Source of the DNA: an uncultured Streptococcus sp.
GTDB taxonomy: Bacteria > Bacillota > Bacilli > Lactobacillales > Aerococcaceae
NCBI GenBank assembly: GCA_916049935.1
Contig: CAJZJI010000018.1
Location: 1-8,515 of the forward strand
Direction of reading: 5' to 3'
DNA: 8,515 bases
The translations under genes and the position numbers were made by a program. A model generated the notes under the pieces. It was not told the origin of the DNA. It worked only from the letters and a program-made list of their open reading frames with translations, and did not search any database. The first letter of the stretch is position 1. Each line of letters begins with the position of its first letter. Positions 1 through 6,283 of the stretch are shown piece after piece.

Positions 1-7
1 ACACTGC

Positions 8-174
8 GTGCCTTTATCGGATATCTTCATAGTGTTTGTAATAGCTGTAGCGGTTCGAGCCGTTGTCTCTCACCTACTGAGCCTCAAAGCAGTAGTAAGG
101 AATAAATTCCTAACTACTGCTAATTCGCATCAGTTACACTCGCTATTACCCACACTATAGAATCCGATAGGCAC
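8..174 (-). ncRNA. Candidate structured RNA element, copy 1 (three-way junction)
   Basis: No gene is present here. The minus strand folds into one large structure. The closing stem P1 pairs 8-12/170-174, 15-22/162-169, 29-35/152-158 and 38-45/142-149, about 28 base pairs broken only by small internal loops. Inside it, hairpin P2 pairs 88-103 with 106-121 with one T-T mismatch (97/112) and the tip TTAGGAATTTATTCCTTA. Hairpin P3 pairs 52-59 with 67-74 around the 7-base loop ACAACGG and carries two adjacent G-A mismatches in its middle. Box ATGCGAATT (122-130) abuts P2 on its 5' side and TTGAGGCT (80-87) on its 3' side. A second copy at 7296-7483 shares this architecture. It could be a non-coding RNA or a mobile palindromic repeat. 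I see no convincing promoter, and the window edge may cut off its 3' tail. The structure is certain; transcription is inferred. Confidence 0.65.
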
Positions 175-248
175 TCCGTTTGACTGATTCAATCCTTTTC
201 ATTCGAAAAAATAGACTGTTTCAGTTTTCAAAACTCGACCAACACACT

Positions 249-276
249 AAAAAAGAAAGGGGAGAAACCTCCGCCC
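249..276 (-). terminator. Possible second (backup) terminator of the ABC operon
   Basis: Read on the minus strand, a GGAG/CTCC hairpin (261-264 with 269-272, loop GTTT) can extend with two further G-C pairs. It is followed by a pyrimidine run, TTTCTTTTTT. It lies just downstream of the stronger terminator at 281-310, so it may act as a tandem backup. The stem is short, so this is tentative. Confidence 0.4.
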
Positions 277-280
277 TAAA

Positions 281-310
281 CAAAAAGAACTCCTGCTCGT
301 CAGGAGTTCT
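281..310 (-). terminator. Intrinsic terminator of the GntR-ABC operon
   Basis: A perfect 10-bp stem (286-295 with 301-310, AGAACTCCTG/CAGGAGTTCT) encloses a 5-base loop. On the minus strand it is followed by TTTTG and more T. It starts 10 bases after the membrane-protein stop codon, the normal place for the terminator of this operon. Confidence 0.88.
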
Positions 311-320
311 GGGATAGATT

Positions 321-1046
321 CTATTCTGGGGCGATGCTTTGGTGTTTTCTTGTAACGAGGATTTGAAGCACCACTAGAATCACTAATGCGATAGAAATAG
401 ATTCCACTTTATGTGTTGTAATGAGGTTGATGAATTCTAGAAGAGCTTTTACAAATTCTGGCATTTGGCCATCACTAACTCGTCTAAAAGCACTTCCACC
501 GATTAATGCAGAAAGCAAGAACACTCCTGATAATGCGAAAATGCCTGCCTTTTGATTAATTTTATTAAGAACAATCCCAATAACATTTGCGATTAGGTGA
601 ATTAGAACAACCTTCACGAAAAGAACTGCGATGCTAATCACGATATTTTCTGGGTCGAATAGATCCCCTAAAATCGATTGAATGGTTACTGTGCCGAGTG
701 AAACTCCATTTCTTAATGGAATTAATAAGGCGTAAATGAGTGTGATGATTCCAGAATCGACAAGCGTTTGAATGAATAAGCTTTCTATTTGTTCTTTTCT
801 TGTTAATCCTAATTGGCTTTCTAGACGGAATTGTTCAACGATATATCCAATTCCGATGAGTAATAGGATAATTGCAATTTCATTATCGAAGTAAATTGGG
901 AAATAAGTACCGAATGTGCTAAGGTCCCCATTTGCAAAAATCTTCATTAAGAAACTTGTAATAATCCACCAAGCTCCTAAGAACATTAAAATTGTTTTCC
1001 ATCTTCTAGCTAATCCCATGCTGACAACTGATAATAAACGGTTCAT
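321..1046 (-). CDS. ABC-2-type permease-like membrane protein
   Basis: This hydrophobic protein of 241 residues is the likely membrane partner of the ABC ATPase encoded immediately upstream. About six membrane segments are visible, at roughly residues 17-35, 54-70, 92-109, 137-162, 167-185 and 219-237. A positively charged stretch after the second (Q-F-R-L-E, then R-K-E-Q) suggests a cytoplasmic loop. There is no signal peptide or soluble domain. An ATG at 1055 would add three residues, but the AAAGGAG ribosome binding site sits only one base before it. The same site is 10 bases from the ATG at 1046, which is therefore preferred. With that start, a single base separates it from the ATPase stop codon, so translation is probably coupled. 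Substrate is unknown. By analogy with YtrA-linked transporters it may export or sense cell-wall-active compounds, but nothing in the protein proves this. Confidence 0.8.
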   Translation of the reverse strand: MNRLLSVVSMGLARRWKTILMFLGAWWIITSFLMKIFANGDLSTFGTYFPIYFDNEIAIILLLIGIGYIVEQFRLESQLGLTRKEQIESLFIQTLVDSGIITLIYALLIPLRNGVSLGTVTIQSILGDLFDPENIVISIAVLFVKVVLIHLIANVIGIVLNKINQKAGIFALSGVFLLSALIGGSAFRRVSDGQMPEFVKALLEFINLITTHKVESISIALVILVVLQILVTRKHQSIAPE

Positions 1047-1047
1047 C

Positions 1048-1899
1048 TTATTCATTCTCCTTTCGTGTGATTGAGATAAAGTAATCTTGTAATGTTAATG
1101 GAGAAAAGTCTAATCCTGGTTGTGCTTCTCCAATAGCACCAATCACCACGCTTCTTGTAAAGTTTCCGATTTGTTCTGTTTCAAGAACTTTCTTATCGGC
1201 AACATATTCTTGTACCAATGAGGATGCCCCACTAACAACGTATCCTTTACGAAGAACATCTTCGACCAGTACTTCTTCTGTGACCAATCCGTCTTTAATA
1301 ACAATCACTTTTTCTAAAATTGAAGCAACTTCTTCGATTAAATGCGTTGCGATGACAAATGTACGAGGACGGCGCGCATACGCTTCGAGTAATTTCTTAT
1401 TGAAGAGTTGGCGGTGGTTCGCATCAAGCCCAAGCACTGGTTCATCTAAGAAGATGTATTCGCTAGGGTTCGCAAGCGCCAAGATAATCTTCATAATGCT
1501 TTTATATCCTGTTGAGGCTTTTGAGTATTTTTGCTTCACATTCACATCGAACACTTTGATAAGGTCTTCTGCGAATTCCATATCAAATTCTGGATAAGTC
1601 ACTTTATAGATAGCAAGGAGATCTTTAAATCTATATTCTTGCGGGAACCAGTTATCAGAACTTGATAAGTACACTTCATGCATCGCGCTTGCTGTCTTAT
1701 GAAGGTCCACTCCGTCAAGAGTGATATCCCCGCTTGTCTTTTCGATACGGCGAGCAATCATATTTAGCACTGTACTCTTTCCGGCACCATTTCGTCCGAG
1801 CAACCCGATAATACTTTCAGGTTCAATCGTGAATGTTGCTCCTTTTACCGCTTCTTTTTTTAAAAACTTCTTCTTTAAATCTTTGACTTCGATACTCAT
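1048..1899 (-). CDS. ABC transporter ATP-binding protein, YtrB-like
   Basis: This 283-residue protein is a complete ABC nucleotide-binding domain that would power the membrane protein encoded next to it. Walker A is G-R-N-G-A-G-K-S-T (35-43), Walker B is Y-I-F-L-D-E (148-153), the D-loop is G-L-D (157-159) and the switch histidine is H186 in A-T-H. The signature motif is not L-S-G-G-Q: the equivalent stretch reads A-S-T-G-Y-K-S (128-134). The Q-loop region (about 76-87) lacks the usual position-defining glutamine, having S-S-S-D-N instead. Both changes resemble what I recall of ATPases paired with GntR/YtrA regulators, so the protein is probably active. About 90 residues after the switch form a C-terminal extension. 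The start overlaps the GntR stop by one base (TAATG) with AGGAGG nine bases upstream, a translationally coupled arrangement. Substrate is not predictable. Confidence 0.87.
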   Translation of the reverse strand: MSIEVKDLKKKFLKKEAVKGATFTIEPESIIGLLGRNGAGKSTVLNMIARRIEKTSGDITLDGVDLHKTASAMHEVYLSSSDNWFPQEYRFKDLLAIYKVTYPEFDMEFAEDLIKVFDVNVKQKYSKASTGYKSIMKIILALANPSEYIFLDEPVLGLDANHRQLFNKKLLEAYARRPRTFVIATHLIEEVASILEKVIVIKDGLVTEEVLVEDVLRKGYVVSGASSLVQEYVADKKVLETEQIGNFTRSVVIGAIGEAQPGLDFSPLTLQDYFISITRKENE

Positions 1900-2264
1900 T
1901 ATTGGAAGCCTCCTTCGATGATTTTTACTAATTCGTCTTTCGTAATACCGAGCGCTTGTGCTTCTTTTAAGAAGTTTGGCACCATTTGGTTGGCAAATTC
2001 ATTTTGCTTCTTGCTTAAGACAATTTTTCTGGCCCCTTCTGCTACAAACGTTCCAAGACCTCTTCGTTTTTCAAGTATTTGTTCGCTCACGAGTAAGTTC
2101 ATTCCTTTCAATACCGTTGCTGGGTTGATTTGATATCCTGTGGAAATCTCAGTTGTCGACGGTACTTGATCTCCTTCTTTGTAGACTTCATGGAAGATTT
2201 CTTCTTCCAATTGATTGGCTACTTGTTGAAATAATGGGATATCACTTTGAAAATCAAATTTCAT
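1899..2264 (-). CDS. GntR-family transcriptional regulator, YtrA subfamily
   Basis: This is a short regulator of 121 residues. A winged helix-turn-helix fills residues about 10-78: P-L-F-Q-Q-V at the start, V-P-S-T-T-E-I-S and I-N-P-A-T-V-L in the recognition helices, and R-R-G-L-G-T-F-V in the wing. Only about 40 residues follow, forming a small helical dimerisation tail. That tail is the hallmark of the YtrA subfamily; FadR, HutC and MocR types carry large effector domains. Family members repress their own operon, usually with an ABC transporter, and the B. subtilis relative responds to cell-wall antibiotics. Here it is the first gene of the operon, behind AAGGAGGTG at ideal spacing. A perfect inverted repeat at 2303-2324 overlapping the promoter is its likely operator. 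The effector is unknown, and the protein may sense stress indirectly. Confidence 0.88.
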   Translation of the reverse strand: MKFDFQSDIPLFQQVANQLEEEIFHEVYKEGDQVPSTTEISTGYQINPATVLKGMNLLVSEQILEKRRGLGTFVAEGARKIVLSKKQNEFANQMVPNFLKEAQALGITKDELVKIIEGGFQ

Positions 2265-2302
2265 AACGCACCTCCTTGTTCATGATCACTTTGTGTTAAT
2301 TG

Positions 2303-2324
2303 GTTAGTTACTTGTGTAACTAAC
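2303..2324. promoter_or_regulatory. Probable GntR/YtrA operator
   Basis: This is a perfect 9-bp inverted repeat, GTTAGTTAC and GTAACTAAC, around TTGT. It covers the end of the -10 box and the expected start of transcription. A dimeric repressor bound here would block RNA polymerase, which fits autoregulation by the GntR protein encoded 39 bases downstream. Binding by this protein is inferred from position. Confidence 0.78.
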
Positions 2325-2351
2325 TATAAGACTAAAACAAAAATTTGTCAA
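2323..2351 (-). promoter_or_regulatory. Sigma-A-type promoter of the GntR-ABC operon
   Basis: On the minus strand, a consensus TTGACA (2346-2351) and TATAGT (2323-2328, five of six consensus bases) are separated by exactly 17 bases. The downstream inverted repeat overlaps the last two bases of the -10 box. The promoter is intrinsically strong, so the operon is probably held off by repression. Confidence 0.85.
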
Positions 2352-2373
2352 CACCTTTTCGAAAAAAATTTTT

Positions 2374-2429
2374 AACAAAATAAAAAAACGCCTGACATAC
2401 CAAGGAAAAACCTTGATATATCAAGCGTT
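2374..2429 (-). terminator. Intrinsic terminator of trxA
   Basis: A 19-bp stem (2387-2405 with 2411-2429) closes a T5 loop on the minus strand and is followed by TTTTTTTATTTT. Three positions pair as G-U only when read on the minus strand (they are C-A mismatches on the plus strand), so the hairpin is built for this direction. It begins 15 bases after the trxA stop codon. Confidence 0.92.
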
Positions 2430-2444
2430 CGGAGACTTTAGATT

Positions 2445-2756
2445 TTATAAATATTTTTCTAAAATTTCTTCTAAGTGTTCTTTAGCATGGTAGCCAACCA
2501 CTTTATCAACGACTTCGCCATCTTTTTTGATAAGCAATGTTGGGATACTCATAATGCCAAATGCACGAGCTGTTTCTGGGTTTTCGTCAACATCTACTTT
2601 TGTAAAAGTTACTTTGTCTCCCATTTCTTCATCTAATTGGTCGATTACTGGACCTTGCATACGACATGGGCCACACCAAGTTGCCCAGAAGTCTACTAAG
2701 ACTACTCCATTTTTAGTTTCTTCTGCAAAGTTTTTATCTGTTAATGATTTTACCAT
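2445..2756 (-). CDS. trxA: Thioredoxin
   Basis: TrxA is a cytoplasmic disulfide reductase that passes electrons from NADPH, via thioredoxin reductase, to targets such as ribonucleotide reductase and oxidised proteins. The 103-residue protein is a single standard thioredoxin fold. The active site is W-C-G-P-C (27-31), the conserved cis-proline is P72 in S-I-P-T, and the buried aspartate is D22 in V-D-F-W-A. An ATG at 2765 would add three residues, but the AAAGG site abuts it. The same site (AGGA) lies eight bases before the ATG at 2756, which also gives the usual M-V-K start. The gene lies behind mutS2 with its own promoter in the 76-base gap and is followed by a strong terminator. Thioredoxin reductase is not in the window. 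Confidence 0.96.
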   Translation of the reverse strand: MVKSLTDKNFAEETKNGVVLVDFWATWCGPCRMQGPVIDQLDEEMGDKVTFTKVDVDENPETARAFGIMSIPTLLIKKDGEVVDKVVGYHAKEHLEEILEKYL

Positions 2757-2787
2757 TCGAATCATCCTTTCCTTTTTCTATAAACTT

Positions 2788-2816
2788 AGTATAGCAATCC
2801 CCCGGAAGGTGACCAA
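2788..2816 (-). promoter_or_regulatory. Extended -10 promoter of trxA
   Basis: On the minus strand, TATACT (2788-2793) is preceded by TG one base upstream, making an extended -10. A weak -35, TTGGTC (2811-2816), sits 17 bases away. It lies between the mutS2 stop and the trxA start, so trxA can be transcribed on its own as well as by read-through from mutS2, after which no terminator is visible. Confidence 0.7.
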
Positions 2817-2832
2817 CTATTCTGCTCACGGT

Positions 2833-5190
2833 TTACTTAAAGGTTACGATGGTCGCTCCATTTCCACCCGTATTCATCGGTGCAAATTCAAAACTTGCGA
2901 CAGAACGGTGGCTACGTAGCACCTTATGAACTCCTTGTTGGATGGCCCCTGTTCCACGTCCATGAATAATCGTTACGCGTGGATAGTTCGCAAGAATCGC
3001 AGCATCTAGATATAACTCTAGATCCTTCATCGCTTCTTCGTATCGTTTTCCGCGAAGGTCTAATTCAGAAGAGACGTGACTAGCACGCGCACTTTTGACG
3101 ATCACTTGTTGCTTGGCTACTTGCGCCTCGGCGATTGGAGAAAGATCCTCAACGGCAATCTTCATCTTGATGATTCCCATTTGAACCACCCATTCCTTGT
3201 CGTTCACCTTCTCAACAAGCGTACCACGTTGGCCAAATGACAGAACTTCGACACTTTGTCCGACTTGCAGCGCCTTCTTTGCTTTTTCCTTGCGAAGTAC
3301 CTTGTTTTTCTTCAAGGCTTGCTCATGCTTCAAGTCTTTCAACGCCGTTTTCTTCTCAATCATTTCATGCTCTTTAACAGTACTTTGCTTACTTCTTAAT
3401 TGAAGCTCACGAATTTCAGATAAAATCTTATCCGCATCATCTTGGCTCTGTTCAATTAACGTATTCGCACGTTCTTTCGCCTCTTCTAAGAGACGTGCTT
3501 TATTGGCTTGGAATTGTTCTGTTTCGCGTTGTAAGTCCTCAAGTAACTGCGTACTCAATTCTAACTGATGGCGCATCTTGTCGGCATCACGCTGCGCACG
3601 GCGACGTTTTTGCTCGAGGTCACTAATCATCGCATTCAAGTCTTGGTCTTCTTCGGATAGAAGTCCGCGCGCTTGGTCGATAATGATACTTGGTAAGCCA
3701 AGACGTTTTGAAATATCAAATGCATTACTACGACCTGGTACGCCAAGTAAGAGTTGGTATGTTGGTTGAAGGGTATTCCCATCAAATTCCATACTCGCAT
3801 TAATGGTTTTAGGGCGGTCATAGCCGTATGCTTTCAACTCTGGATAGTGCGTTGACGCAATCACATAACTTTGCTTACTTGCAATATAATCAAGGATTGC
3901 GATCGCAAGTGAAGACCCTTCTTGTGGGTCTGTCCCTGAACCAATTTCATCGATTAAAATCAAACTCTTATCGTTAATTTGTTTCAAAATAGACACGATA
4001 TTCGACATATGAGATGAGAATGTCGATAGGTTTTGCTCAATCGATTGTTCATCTCCGATATCCGCAAAAATCTCTGTAAAGACTCCCACTCGGCTATTTT
4101 CAGCCGCAGGAATATACAGCCCAATCTGTGCCATCAATTGAATCACACCGACCGTCTTCAAGAGAATGGTTTTACCACCCGTATTCGGCCCTGTAATGAC
4201 AATCGCTTGATATTCTTCACCAAGAATAATATCGTTTGCCACAGCCTTCTCACGCTCTAAAAGTGGATGCCATGCTTGCCAGAGGGCTACGTAATTATTA
4301 GCGTCGATAATTGGCTCTGTTGCTCTCAATTCATGAGCGTACAGCGCTTTTGCATTCACTACATCCAGACGTGCCAATACATAATGGTTTTGATGCAGTG
4401 AATTCGTATAAGGCATGAGTTTTTGAGACAATTCCCAAAGGATACGTTCTACTTCGCGCTTCTCTTGGATTTGATACTCACGAAGCTTGTTGTTTAAATT
4501 CACGACTGCTTGTGGCTCCATAAAGAGCGTTTGCCCCGTTGAACTTTGGTCATGGACCGTTCCGCCAAAGACTGATTTATACTCTGCTTTTACAGGAAGT
4601 ACATAACGGTCATTACGAATTGTGATAATCGTATCGCTTAAATATTGCGCATTCTTTCCTGTAAGGTATTGATCCATTTGACGACGAATATCTTGTTCCG
4701 TCTTTTGAATCCCCACACGAACCCCGTGTAAAGTTGGAGACGCGCTATCTAAAACATACCCATCTTCACGAATAGAGGCTTCTAGTTCGCTTGTCACCTC
4801 TGGAATACTTTCGAGTTTTTCGACCAAACGAGGCACACGTTTTAGTGCAATTTCCTCTTCTTCGACTTTTTCAAAGAAACGCTCAACCTCATGCGTTGTT
4901 GTTAACACACGTAGGATATCACTTAATTCGCGTCCATTCAGCCCTGCTTCTAGCTCTAGACGTTTCAAAGCAAAACTAATATCTTTCAATCGTGGAATTG
5001 GAATCCCTTGTTTGAGACGGAGTAACTCCACTCCATCAGTTGTTTCTTCGATTTTATGTTGAATGGCCTTTGCATCGACTTCAATCGGAAGTTCCTTAAT
5101 CATTTGCTTTCCTTTTTCGGAAGTCGCATATTCGGCCAGTTGTGTTCTAATTTTGGAAAATTCTAAAACCTTTTCGATTTTCGAATTCAT
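2833..5190 (-). CDS. mutS2: Endonuclease MutS2 / ribosome-collision factor
   Basis: At 785 residues this is a full-length MutS2, which differs from mismatch-repair MutS by lacking the N-terminal mismatch-reading domains and by ending in a nuclease-like Smr domain. The N-terminal lever/clamp helices span about 1-320. The ATPase has Walker A G-P-N-T-G-G-K-T (334-341), Walker B L-I-L-I-D-E (410-415) and then G-S-G-T-D-P. A charged coiled coil covers about 515-640. The Smr domain occupies about 708-785 with L-D-L-R-G (710-714), H-G-R-G-T-G (743-748) and a final G-G-N-G-A-T. In B. subtilis the protein acts on collided ribosomes; in Helicobacter it suppresses recombination. Either role is possible here. 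The start is supported by AGAAGGA six bases upstream. It lies just after a terminator-like hairpin, so its expression may depend on read-through from cvpA. Confidence 0.96.
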   Translation of the reverse strand: MNSKIEKVLEFSKIRTQLAEYATSEKGKQMIKELPIEVDAKAIQHKIEETTDGVELLRLKQGIPIPRLKDISFALKRLELEAGLNGRELSDILRVLTTTHEVERFFEKVEEEEIALKRVPRLVEKLESIPEVTSELEASIREDGYVLDSASPTLHGVRVGIQKTEQDIRRQMDQYLTGKNAQYLSDTIITIRNDRYVLPVKAEYKSVFGGTVHDQSSTGQTLFMEPQAVVNLNNKLREYQIQEKREVERILWELSQKLMPYTNSLHQNHYVLARLDVVNAKALYAHELRATEPIIDANNYVALWQAWHPLLEREKAVANDIILGEEYQAIVITGPNTGGKTILLKTVGVIQLMAQIGLYIPAAENSRVGVFTEIFADIGDEQSIEQNLSTFSSHMSNIVSILKQINDKSLILIDEIGSGTDPQEGSSLAIAILDYIASKQSYVIASTHYPELKAYGYDRPKTINASMEFDGNTLQPTYQLLLGVPGRSNAFDISKRLGLPSIIIDQARGLLSEEDQDLNAMISDLEQKRRRAQRDADKMRHQLELSTQLLEDLQRETEQFQANKARLLEEAKERANTLIEQSQDDADKILSEIRELQLRSKQSTVKEHEMIEKKTALKDLKHEQALKKNKVLRKEKAKKALQVGQSVEVLSFGQRGTLVEKVNDKEWVVQMGIIKMKIAVEDLSPIAEAQVAKQQVIVKSARASHVSSELDLRGKRYEEAMKDLELYLDAAILANYPRVTIIHGRGTGAIQQGVHKVLRSHRSVASFEFAPMNTGGNGATIVTFK

Positions 5191-5207
5191 AACAGTCCTT
5201 CTTTCTT

Positions 5208-5235
5208 AAAAAACGTGGAACAAGTTTGTTCCACG
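5208..5235 (-). terminator. Terminator-like hairpin between cvpA and mutS2
   Basis: On the minus strand, CGTGGAACAA and TTGTTCCACG pair perfectly (5214-5235) and are followed by six T. The hairpin starts ten bases after the cvpA stop codon, and the mutS2 ribosome binding site lies a few bases beyond the T run. It has every mark of an intrinsic terminator, yet it sits inside an otherwise co-directional gene cluster. It may attenuate mutS2 expression or mark an mRNA end. Confidence 0.78.
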
Positions 5236-5245
5236 CTTCGAGGTT

Positions 5246-5782
5246 TTATTTAGGTAATAACCAACTTGAAACGATTGGCGTTACAATTGGTGTTTTTGTG
5301 ATGATGAAGTTTGGCAATCCACCTTCGATAATTTTTTGTGCTGGTGCCAGCGGAATCATCGCTACTGCGTAAAGTACAAAGTAAATGAATAAGTAGTTCA
5401 TCAGGAATCCAAGTGCCGCTCCACCGATCGTATTGAATTGTTTCAATAGCGGTAAGAATGTTAATTCGCTAGCGACATATCCAAGGAATCGAACCACTAA
5501 CCATCCTAGAATCATGATGACTAGGAATGCAACCAATTTATAGAATGATTGGTCGAGTGACATCGCTTGGGCTTCTGTGAAAATCGCTAAGTGATTTCCA
5601 GGAATGTATGATGGATATGGGATGTACACCGATAAGAACTTCGCGAGTCCTTCGTAAGTGAACATCGCAACTAGGAATGTGATGAAGTATCCTGCGATAT
5701 ACACGAGTTCTAAAGTTAATCCTCGGCGCATTCCAGTATACACACCAACTAATAAATAAAATAAAATAATTAACGTTACCAT
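5246..5782 (-). CDS. cvpA: CvpA family membrane protein
   Basis: This 178-residue integral membrane protein belongs to the CvpA (colicin V production) family. Four hydrophobic segments are visible, at about residues 2-20, 26-44, 82-104 and 118-142. The N-terminal G-x-x-x-G-x-x-R-G pattern (G-V-Y-T-G-M-R-R-G) and the central glycine-rich stretch (T-I-G-G-A-A-L-G-F) are typical of the family. The biochemical role is not settled; links to envelope homeostasis and secretion come from other bacteria. The start lies six bases after the zapA stop, and its AGAAGG site overlaps the end of zapA, so the two are co-translated. The order zapA-cvpA-mutS2 is common in Firmicutes and supports the assignment. 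It is followed by a terminator-like hairpin. Confidence 0.9.
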   Translation of the reverse strand: MVTLIILFYLLVGVYTGMRRGLTLELVYIAGYFITFLVAMFTYEGLAKFLSVYIPYPSYIPGNHLAIFTEAQAMSLDQSFYKLVAFLVIMILGWLVVRFLGYVASELTFLPLLKQFNTIGGAALGFLMNYLFIYFVLYAVAMIPLAPAQKIIEGGLPNFIITKTPIVTPIVSSWLLPK

Positions 5783-5788
5783 TGAACC

Positions 5789-6169
5789 CTACCTTCTCAA
5801 CAAATCTTGTTGTAATTCAAATTGTTTTTCTAATTCTTGTTTTCTATTTGCATCAATCGAAGGGCGTTTATGTTGAACGGAGCGCAATTCTTTTTCCAAC
5901 TGCTCTACACGTTTCTTCAATGCGACCACTTCTTCTTGCTTTTCAAATTGATTCGAGATGGCGTTGATGGCTGCAAGAAGCGCCACTTCTTCCGTCGACA
6001 ATTTGTCAGATACTCGAGTGATTTGGTCTAATTGTTCTTGTAAGACACGCACAATACTTTGCATTTCTTGTTGCGACTTACGACCAATAATCGTATAAGA
6101 TTTCCCTGAAATCGTTGCTTTTACTCTTGTTTTTGGTTGATTCACAAAAGACCCTCTCACTTTCTCCAT
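5789..6169 (-). CDS. zapA: Cell division protein ZapA
   Basis: ZapA binds FtsZ and bundles its filaments to stabilise the Z-ring at mid-cell. The N-terminal globular part (about residues 14-60) carries the family pattern V-K-A-T-I-S-G-K-S-Y-T-I-I-G followed by a helix. A long coiled coil rich in E, K, Q and L fills about 75-126 and would form the dimer or tetramer stalk. At 126 residues it is longer than the roughly 85-residue B. subtilis protein, the extra length being in the charged C-terminal coil and the Q/R-rich tail. The first 13 residues (basic, G-S-F-V-N-Q-P-K) precede the conserved fold. An AAGGTGA site supports the start. It is the first gene of the minus-strand unit, divergent from rnhC across a 114-base gap. 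I could not find a convincing promoter for it there. Confidence 0.92.
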   Translation of the reverse strand: MEKVRGSFVNQPKTRVKATISGKSYTIIGRKSQQEMQSIVRVLQEQLDQITRVSDKLSTEEVALLAAINAISNQFEKQEEVVALKKRVEQLEKELRSVQHKRPSIDANRKQELEKQFELQQDLLRR

Positions 6170-6233
6170 AATATCACCTTATTTTACCATTTTTCATTTA
6201 AAAAATACACTAATAATCCACTTTTTTAGAGAG

Positions 6234-6262
6234 TGGACGGATGAAATTTGTCATGGTATGCT
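6234..6262 (+). promoter_or_regulatory. Probable rnhC promoter
   Basis: TGGACG (6234-6239) and TATGCT (6257-6262) are 17 bases apart, and the -10 box is preceded by TG one base upstream (extended -10). Each box matches the sigma-A consensus at four of six positions. It lies 21 bases before the rnhC ATG, leaving room for the AAGGGGG ribosome binding site. Confidence 0.55.
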
Positions 6263-6283
6263 AAAAAGAAAAGGGGGAACGAC

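Noticed and set aside
52..61. GGTTCGAGCC, resembling a tRNA T-arm
   Set aside because: There is no acceptor stem, D-arm or anticodon arm around it. The bases are explained as one arm and loop of P3, which has a matching hairpin in copy 2.
88..121. P2 of copy 1 as a simple transcription terminator
   Set aside because: Neither side carries a T run, and the hairpin tip and its flanks are conserved in copy 2 within a larger fold.
223..235. AGTTTTCAAAACT palindrome, similar to sequences in rRNA leaders
   Set aside because: It is a short, low-complexity palindrome. No rRNA or tRNA is visible in the window to give it meaning.
3197..4260. Several open frames of 60-75 codons on the plus strand opposite mutS2
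   Set aside because: They are antisense shadows of a fully conserved mutS2 reading frame and lack ribosome binding sites.
6181..6186. TAAAAT with an upstream TG on the minus strand as the zapA -10 box
   Set aside because: Transcription would begin only about four bases before the start codon, leaving no ribosome binding site in the mRNA, and no -35 box fits.
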